The notes below the pieces were generated by a model. That model was not told the origin of the DNA. It made no database searches and saw only the letters and a program-made list of their open reading frames with translations. A program made the position numbers and the translations under genes. From Bisporella sp. PMI_857 (lineage: Eukaryota; Ascomycota; Leotiomycetes; Helotiales; Helotiaceae), in contig JAJSPD010000071.1 of NCBI GenBank assembly GCA_021307315.1, forward strand, positions 62,001 to 126,000: a stretch of DNA of 64,000 nucleotides. Direction: 5' to 3'. This document shows positions 58,301-64,000 of this stretch, piece by piece; within the stretch, counting starts at the first letter, position 1, and each line of letters starts with the position of its first letter.

Positions 58301-59561
58301 AAGTCAAGCCACGCTAGCCGAAGAGAGACAGGATGCTGCATGTAATTAATTTTGCATTGAAATGTTCAAAACTAGTAGTTGGGGACAGCAATGTCATGAT
58401 TTCAGAATCATATCTGTGCAACAGCGGATTCTGGGGTCAGCACAGAACAGCCTATCAGTATTCCGAATGCGAGGCAAAATACTAGGGAGGGCTCAATAAG
58501 CTCCTCTCACACAACTCAGAAATTTGTTAGGGGTCTCTCCAAAATGGTTCGAAGACTGCATTTCAACTATATGTACAGCCTTCTGACAGAGATCACTGCC
58601 TACCGCTATTATGTCTATGTTGAGCTTCTGCCAAGCGAATATCTCTTTTATAACGAGGCGGGCCGTTACCAGAATGAAGATAGATTGTGTAAACTTAATC
58701 AGACAGTTGAGACAACGCGTTTTCACTCAGAACGACCATGCATATTGAAAATAGCAACACATAAGGATACTAACTGTCTAAAAATCCTGTATACTTTCAA
58801 TTGGTTAACTCAGTCCCATCATTAAATTTAATATGCCAGTCTTTCTGCTCTAGATTTCTGGCTGAAATCCGGACATAATATTTATCCACCAAGATGAGGT
58901 TTTCCAGCTGCTCTTTTCTACTTCTGTTGGCAAAAAATAATGTATTAATTGAATATCAGAAATGTCAGTCTGGGGAAGCTGGAACGAGTTTTATGTTTAT
59001 GTGTGAGAAATTAAGCATGCTAACTCAAAGTGAATGTGAAAAACGGCATGCATAAATTGCTAAAGGCATACTTGGAGGAAACCACAACTCATGCTCTTCT
59101 CCATCTCCACCACAAGCTCACAATACAACCAAATAGTTAAAGGAGGAAGGCCGCCAAATGCGCCGTCACGAACACTAAAACTCTTCCGATAGCCATTAAT
59201 AAACGGCAATCACTCGAAAGGCACGATAAGACTGAACGGCAGAGTCGACTCTGACTTTTCTCAACCTTAGCCGCAGAGCTGACAACACAGCCAAGTCGGA
59301 AGCTCTACCCAACAGCTACTTCATAACAGCGTGTTACACCGCAGTAATACCAGCTATTAAAGCACTAACAGCTCTACGCCATGTTAGTTAGAGATTATCA
59401 TTCCCCAAACAAAATTAATGCTAATAGTGCCACGAGACGTCATATCTCTGAAGCGGTATAGCTCAGCCTGTCACGACCTCAGCCTCAAAAATCAAAGTTG
59501 CTAATCTCTGCGAAAGATCTTTTATACTCTCTATACTATAATCAAGCAATCATACGAAAAT
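55395..59561. other. Long AT-rich gap, no gene seen
   Basis: About 4.2 kb. It contains GC-rich hairpin-forming sequence at 57325-57375 (GCGGGCTTAGCACCCGC followed by CCCCCACTCCGTTTTGGGG) in AT-rich surroundings. All frames are short and unconvincing. Composition again suggests decayed repeats. Confidence 0.5.
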
Positions 59562-60443
59562 ATGGACAGTGTGGGAAAAGCAGGTGGAACAGGCGACAAA
59601 GCTGCAAGACTCGTCAGGCCATTGGGCAGGGCTGTGCGGCCGCCAGCTCAAGAAAACCATGAGAGCATCCCTAGAGTCCTCTGCTGTGATCGCGTCCAAC
59701 CAGATGAGGCGCATTTCAGGAAGGTGGTTGATGGCGTTGCCCCAAAACCTAATGATCGCAATACTCAAATTATTGAAGATCTCCTTGCTTTCCTCAAGGA
59801 GGAGCACCAAAATGTTGTTGGGCTGCAAGCAAGATCCCATGACACGTTTACCTTCCCAAACCAGCTTTCTGACTCCGCGAAGCGCTTCATTATTGTGGAA
59901 GTCACAGTTCGTGTTCCTAACCTCATTTTCAACTATCGAACAGGAGAAACCGAAGTCGGGTTTCCCCCTTCCTCTTTGGTGCCAGAAAAGCCTTACCGCT
60001 GGTTTCTACTGTTGAGCAATACATACAAAATGCGTTCAAAGAAGAACCTGGAAGAGGTGGAGACAGTTTTCAGGTTTCCCATCAGGGGCAAGAAGCGCAG
60101 TGGCATCCAGGCGCTGGAGGATAAGATGAAGTACGTAAGGAGTTTGGGAACTAGAAGGAGAGAGCATAATTCATGGGTGGAGATTGCCTCTAACGAAGTT
60201 CCAGCGGAGTACGACGAAGTCGCTCGGGAGGCAGACGGAGGACATGTGCTTAAAGTGGCTTGTGGCGGTTCTTGCTCAATTGGTAAGGATAGATCGGTGA
60301 CATTGCAGGTTTTAGAGTATACTCGTCCAGGAAGAGCTGCCAGGAGAGAGGTCAAGGAGAAGAATGCAAAAGTTACTATGGCAGATTCAGACAATGAAGA
60401 GCAGCTAGGAAAGGGAAAGGTCAAATTGGGAAAGCGCAAGTGA
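59562..60443 (+). CDS. Unrecognised intronless protein with basic C terminus
   Basis: An uninterrupted frame of 293 aa from the ATG at 59562. The middle (FIIVEVTVRVPNLIFNYRTG, PEKPYRWFLLLSNTYKM, RFPIRGKKRSGIQAL) is beta-strand-rich. The end is charged: RAARREVKEKNAKV, SDNEEQLGKGKVKLGKRK, the last nine residues resembling a nuclear signal. No signal peptide, membrane span, or catalytic motif. Codon use looks like the neighbouring genes and the long minus-strand frame underneath is a shadow. The lack of relatives known to me and isolation between AT-rich gaps suggest a lineage-specific gene. Confidence 0.65.
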   Translation: MDSVGKAGGTGDKAARLVRPLGRAVRPPAQENHESIPRVLCCDRVQPDEAHFRKVVDGVAPKPNDRNTQIIEDLLAFLKEEHQNVVGLQARSHDTFTFPNQLSDSAKRFIIVEVTVRVPNLIFNYRTGETEVGFPPSSLVPEKPYRWFLLLSNTYKMRSKKNLEEVETVFRFPIRGKKRSGIQALEDKMKYVRSLGTRRREHNSWVEIASNEVPAEYDEVAREADGGHVLKVACGGSCSIGKDRSVTLQVLEYTRPGRAARREVKEKNAKVTMADSDNEEQLGKGKVKLGKRK

Positions 60444-62241
60444 ATTATAGATAGGATGGTGACTTGTACTATAAATGGAACTGAATATATGCAATGCCTC
60501 ACAGTTCAATGCAAACTTTCTAATATATAAAGGTGTCTGGTACACTACTTAGCCAATATAAGATCACTATTTCCACGAGTCAAATATCCATAGTTGTCAT
60601 GTGTCAAACTTGTGGTCACTCTGCACCCACCTTCAGCCATCTACCTTAAAATAGCTCACTTACTAGTAGAGACGAACTTCTGGGACTTCGATATTTGAAA
60701 GAGTACAGGGCAGGAGGACAGAAAACCGCATTTCGAATTCTTACCGCCCACAGCTCTCCGACGCAATGGCACCTGGAGATGGAATATTTCTTTCCCCAGA
60801 GCCCATACCTCCAATCTTGTAAGTTTGCCAAGAGTCTCGTTTCGAAGATCTCTCGTTTTACATCAAAGCCTTCGCCGCGGGTACTTCGCCGCGCTTTATC
60901 TGGACAAACTTCAATGCTGACATGATACAAATCGATGAGTTGGTTTGGCTACGGTGGAAGCTAAAGAAGCAGCCTTTAGTCGCTGGTTGGTAGTTGAATC
61001 TTCCAATGCGGCGCTCTTCGACTAGTATTATGTCATGGATTTCTCGACCATGAAGGCGGTTAAGGGATTAACGATTTCGTCATCGGGAGAGGTTGGAGAA
61101 TGGAAGGGTGCGCTTGGCTGGATACAACATGATTTTGAGAGGCGGCGTGGAGGGGTGGGTGTACCCAGAGATGAGGATCGTGGAGAAGGAGACAGGGGTC
61201 GAAATGGATTTTCGGAATTTCCAAAGCATCGGAGAACGAAAAAGGAAACAGCTGAAGTTGGAGAGTGGTGGGGCCGGCATGGTGGCTTTCTGAATACCTG
61301 CGGAGGAAAGTCGAAGATCTAATGAATGAAAGTGAAGGCTTACAAGTTACCACAGCCGTTTAGGGACGAGAAGAACAGGCCCTGAATAAGCTTTAAAATA
61401 ATTCATTTGGGGATCTCGTATGGGCGCCTTGCAGGGCGCCTAGAAAGTAGAATCCGTCCTAAGCGACGCTCTACCTGCCAGATGAGGGATGGCGGATAAA
61501 CAACAATTACAAAGCTATAACCACATGGCACATGACATTACTGCACCTGACACTTCTGTCAACATCGCCAGGGTCTTTTTGTGCGGAAACATTGCTTGGA
61601 CAATGAAAAGACTCGCTACCTTGAAGGAAAAGAATATAATATGCAAGGATTAAGTATCCGATTAGATCCGTTCTAAAAATTTCCAATTGGAGAGACTGTG
61701 CTTGCTCCGTTACAGACTAATTCGAGGTTAATTTCTATGCTCAGGAGCGGCTATAAACAAGTCAACATCTGGGCCACACAATAGAGATAAATTAGAAACA
61801 TATTATACATTACCTTCGAAACAATAGCCGGCAAGAATTCCAGCCTATTCATGATATCCTGCCGCGGCAGTTCGATGAGGACTTCATGGTAATCTCAAGC
61901 AATTATATATTACACATAAATAGTCATGAATTGAAACTATCACATCTTCAAGATATGGATCCATGGATGAAAATGACATGTCTTGTAGCTAAATTTAAGG
62001 AGATAAGGTGATATGTGCCAGGTCAAATTAATTTGGCATAGACCATATATTTTTCACCGTGGTACAGGCGATCACCTCACCAATTAACACGACCGGGTAT
62101 GTAGACAGCACAAGTTATGAACAATTCATTCGATGATAGTACGTGCATAATATACAATGAACATATACGAGTCAACCAAACAACTTCCAGCCATTATTCA
62201 TGGAGACGTAACTTCAACAATTATCTACTTCAGGTGTGCCA
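60444..62241. other. Intergenic between convergent genes
   Basis: Contains a GC-richer island at 61035-61322 with open frames on both strands, including RGGVEGWVYPEMRIVEKE, that has no start, partner exon or family I recognise. The remainder is AT-rich. Confidence 0.4.
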
Positions 62242-63354
62242 TCATCCAACACACAGAACCTGGCCGACCGAGAGACTACAAGCTGAGTTGAGAGATGGGT
62301 TGAGTGAGCGAAGGGTCGCCTCGGTGATACTAAATTTGGTCCAGACAGCCCAGCACGAATCGCCGGAGACAACGGTGTATGACTTTTTGCATCCAGTTGA
62401 GCCTCCACCTCCAGTAGAGCATACCGACACTACTTGGCCGGCCTGAAGACTACAAGCGGCGTCCAGGGATGGATTGAGAGCTCGGAAAGCAGACTCAGTC
62501 AGGCCGTATTTGGTCCAGATAGCCCAGCAGGAGTCCCCACTCACTACAGTGTGTGAGCATGAACCTCCACCACCACCACCGCCGCCACCACCACCGCCAC
62601 TGCCGGTGCCTGGGCAATTATGTGCGCCGTTGACCCATCCGGTCAATCGGTTGGCAATATCAGAGACATAACAAGCTGTGGCTCCGTTGGCATCGCTCAA
62701 GTCTCCGCTCGAAGCGATGCTTCCGGAATTATATACTCTGGCAGACCGATAGACGTCGCCGTACTTGTTCAGACCTTGAACAAGTCCATCCCCAGAAGCA
62801 GTGCCTTGCGTGCCATCAATGATCATCTGCCGGATGCTTCCTGCTGGATCAGATGGATTGAAGCTGACGCCATTATGGGATTGCATTAGCCCTGGATTGA
62901 TGACACCGTTGTTCGTTGTTGGCGCGCGAACGCAGCCCACCGACTCCTGCATGATGGTTGCCAGGATAAAGCGGTGATCGACTCCTGAGATTTGAGCGAC
63001 GGAATCGATACCTTGGCGGATCAATTTGATTTCCTCCTCGCTATCGTTGGCACCCCAGCCGTTGTTCGCGCACGAAACACGCATGTTGACTGCATTAGCA
63101 GTAAACATCTGGTTAAAGCTAACCCATTTCGATCTTTCCGGGAAATTTCCTGCTCCGCCTGAGTAGTAAGTATAAACATCTTGTCCTGCACCAATCCCAT
63201 CGTTAGGGTTGACGGTTGATGCACATCCACCTCGGTCTCCTGTGAAACAAGCCTGGTTGGTAGCTGTGCCAACGCCGCGGCTTTCCAAGTACACTGTTGG
63301 AGCTCCGATGGCGCCAGTTGCCAGAACTGCAGAAAGAATGGCTTTTGTAAACAT
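62242..63354 (-). CDS. Secreted GH23-like lytic-transglycosylase-fold protein with two LysM domains
   Basis: Single exon, 370 aa. Signal peptide 1-17 (ATGAIGA cleavage region). Residues about 60-245 match the soluble lytic transglycosylase/goose-lysozyme-type fold: ILATIMQESVGCV with candidate catalytic Glu137 (ES-x-G motif), GLMQ at 155-158 and RVYNSG at 207-211, the three motifs of GH23. A glycine linker (about 251-264, encoded by CCACCA-type repeats on the plus strand) leads to two LysM domains (about 268-312 and 325-369), each starting HTVVSGDSCWAIW or YTVVSGDSCWAVW and ending with a Cys-x-LxxGQVxxV repeat. LysM binds N-acetylglucosamine polymers, so likely targets are chitin or peptidoglycan in the cell wall or neighbouring microbes. 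All catalytic-fold motifs are intact. Fungal members of this design are typically called hypothetical or lysozyme-like. Confidence 0.92.
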   Translation of the reverse strand: MFTKAILSAVLATGAIGAPTVYLESRGVGTATNQACFTGDRGGCASTVNPNDGIGAGQDVYTYYSGGAGNFPERSKWVSFNQMFTANAVNMRVSCANNGWGANDSEEEIKLIRQGIDSVAQISGVDHRFILATIMQESVGCVRAPTTNNGVINPGLMQSHNGVSFNPSDPAGSIRQMIIDGTQGTASGDGLVQGLNKYGDVYRSARVYNSGSIASSGDLSDANGATACYVSDIANRLTGWVNGAHNCPGTGSGGGGGGGGGGGGSCSHTVVSGDSCWAIWTKYGLTESAFRALNPSLDAACSLQAGQVVSVCSTGGGGSTGCKKSYTVVSGDSCWAVWTKFSITEATLRSLNPSLNSACSLSVGQVLCVG

Positions 63355-64000
63355 TCTTACAGTTTTAATGGGGAAGAACTATAAAAGAGTGAAGTTTTCT
63401 TGAGAACTAAAGAATGAAAAGGGGTGAGTAGTCCCCGAGAAAGAATGGAATGCCCTAACAAGTAAAAGAGTGAACTTGTGCAGGATCGGGATGAGGATGA
63501 GAATACTTCAGCGGGATATCACCATAGTTATATACAAATACTAAAATTCGCAGGATTATGAACCTCGATGAAAGTCTAACGCGAAGTGCAACCCACCGTT
63601 AATCCAAAAACTAGGGCCAGGTGTAGGCACATGCATCTCATAATGTTATGTCAAAATGGATTGATATTCTCCTTTGCCTCACAGTATTCCCTTGTTAAGC
63701 TGCTCCAGAGTCTATTAGGGGGAAGTAGATGAGGGATTGGGTAGCCGAAACGTTCCAACTCCTGAAACCGATCTCAAATCGCATCTGGTGTGATCTTTAC
63801 TCCCGGCACTACCATCCTACTCGTTCACACATGCCAATATAACGTTACCTCTCATAGGGTACACTTCCCAATTCGGTAATCGACTTCACGTAGATGTACT
63901 GTTCTTGCCGAACCTTCTGTTCATAACCCCTTGCTCCTTGACACAGTATACTGGCCTGGGCAGCCTGTAGAAGGACCTCAAGCGTGCCGCAATGGTCAGC
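63355..64000. other. Upstream flank of the LysM gene
   Basis: Contains the promoter of the secreted LysM gene. No further feature seen before the right edge. Confidence 0.5.

Noticed and set aside
61035..61322. GC-rich island with frames on both strands
   Set aside because: No splice continuation, signal or recognisable motif; kept only as a note in the intergenic entry.

Overview
This is a gene-sparse stretch of nuclear DNA from a filamentous ascomycete (Pezizomycotina). Genes carry short introns of about 45-110 nt with GT..AG ends. Gene content includes CipC/DUF3759, DUF1993, secreted HExxH peptidase-like, LysM and Zn(II)2Cys6 families. The style suggests Leotiomycetes (Helotiales-like), but that placement is inference. 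I see no rRNA, intact tRNA, CRISPR or prokaryotic operon structure.

Layout. 0-6.3 kb: a gene cut by the left edge, a seven-exon secreted HExxH protein with a cysteine-rich tail, and a decayed 'LPLE' family relic. 6.3-19.1 kb is the conserved core: TRM61 tRNA m1A58 methyltransferase divergent from cysteinyl-tRNA synthetase (probably dual targeted), vacuolar aminopeptidase I (M18), CipC-like, DUF1993, and a basic coiled-coil protein with a GC-AG intron. 19.1-29.3 kb is accessory: a 5'-truncated MFS transporter, AT-rich DNA, LTR-like debris, and a large gene joining three C2H2 fingers to a chymotrypsin-like protease domain. 29.3-34.4 kb: a Zn2Cys6 regulator and a secreted EGF-like/five-bladed-propeller-type glycosidase-like protein. 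34.4-42.4 kb: an AT-rich gap, a small membrane protein, then a large protein with degenerate ankyrin-like region, one membrane span and C-terminal C2H2 fingers. 44-51.7 kb: an acyl-protein-thioesterase-like pseudoenzyme and an OPT oligopeptide transporter. 53.8-64 kb: two unrecognised proteins, and a secreted GH23-like (lytic transglycosylase fold) protein with two LysM domains.

How they fit together. The core genes are housekeeping (tRNA modification, tRNA charging, vacuolar proteolysis). The accessory genes look like environment- or conflict-facing functions: secreted peptidase/toxin-like protein, LysM-GH23, zinc-finger-protease fusion and zinc-finger-membrane protein. No operon-like or biosynthetic-cluster logic is evident. 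Most multi-exon models were assembled by hand by matching donor, acceptor and reading phase across both strands; exon lists are given so they can be checked against RNA data.
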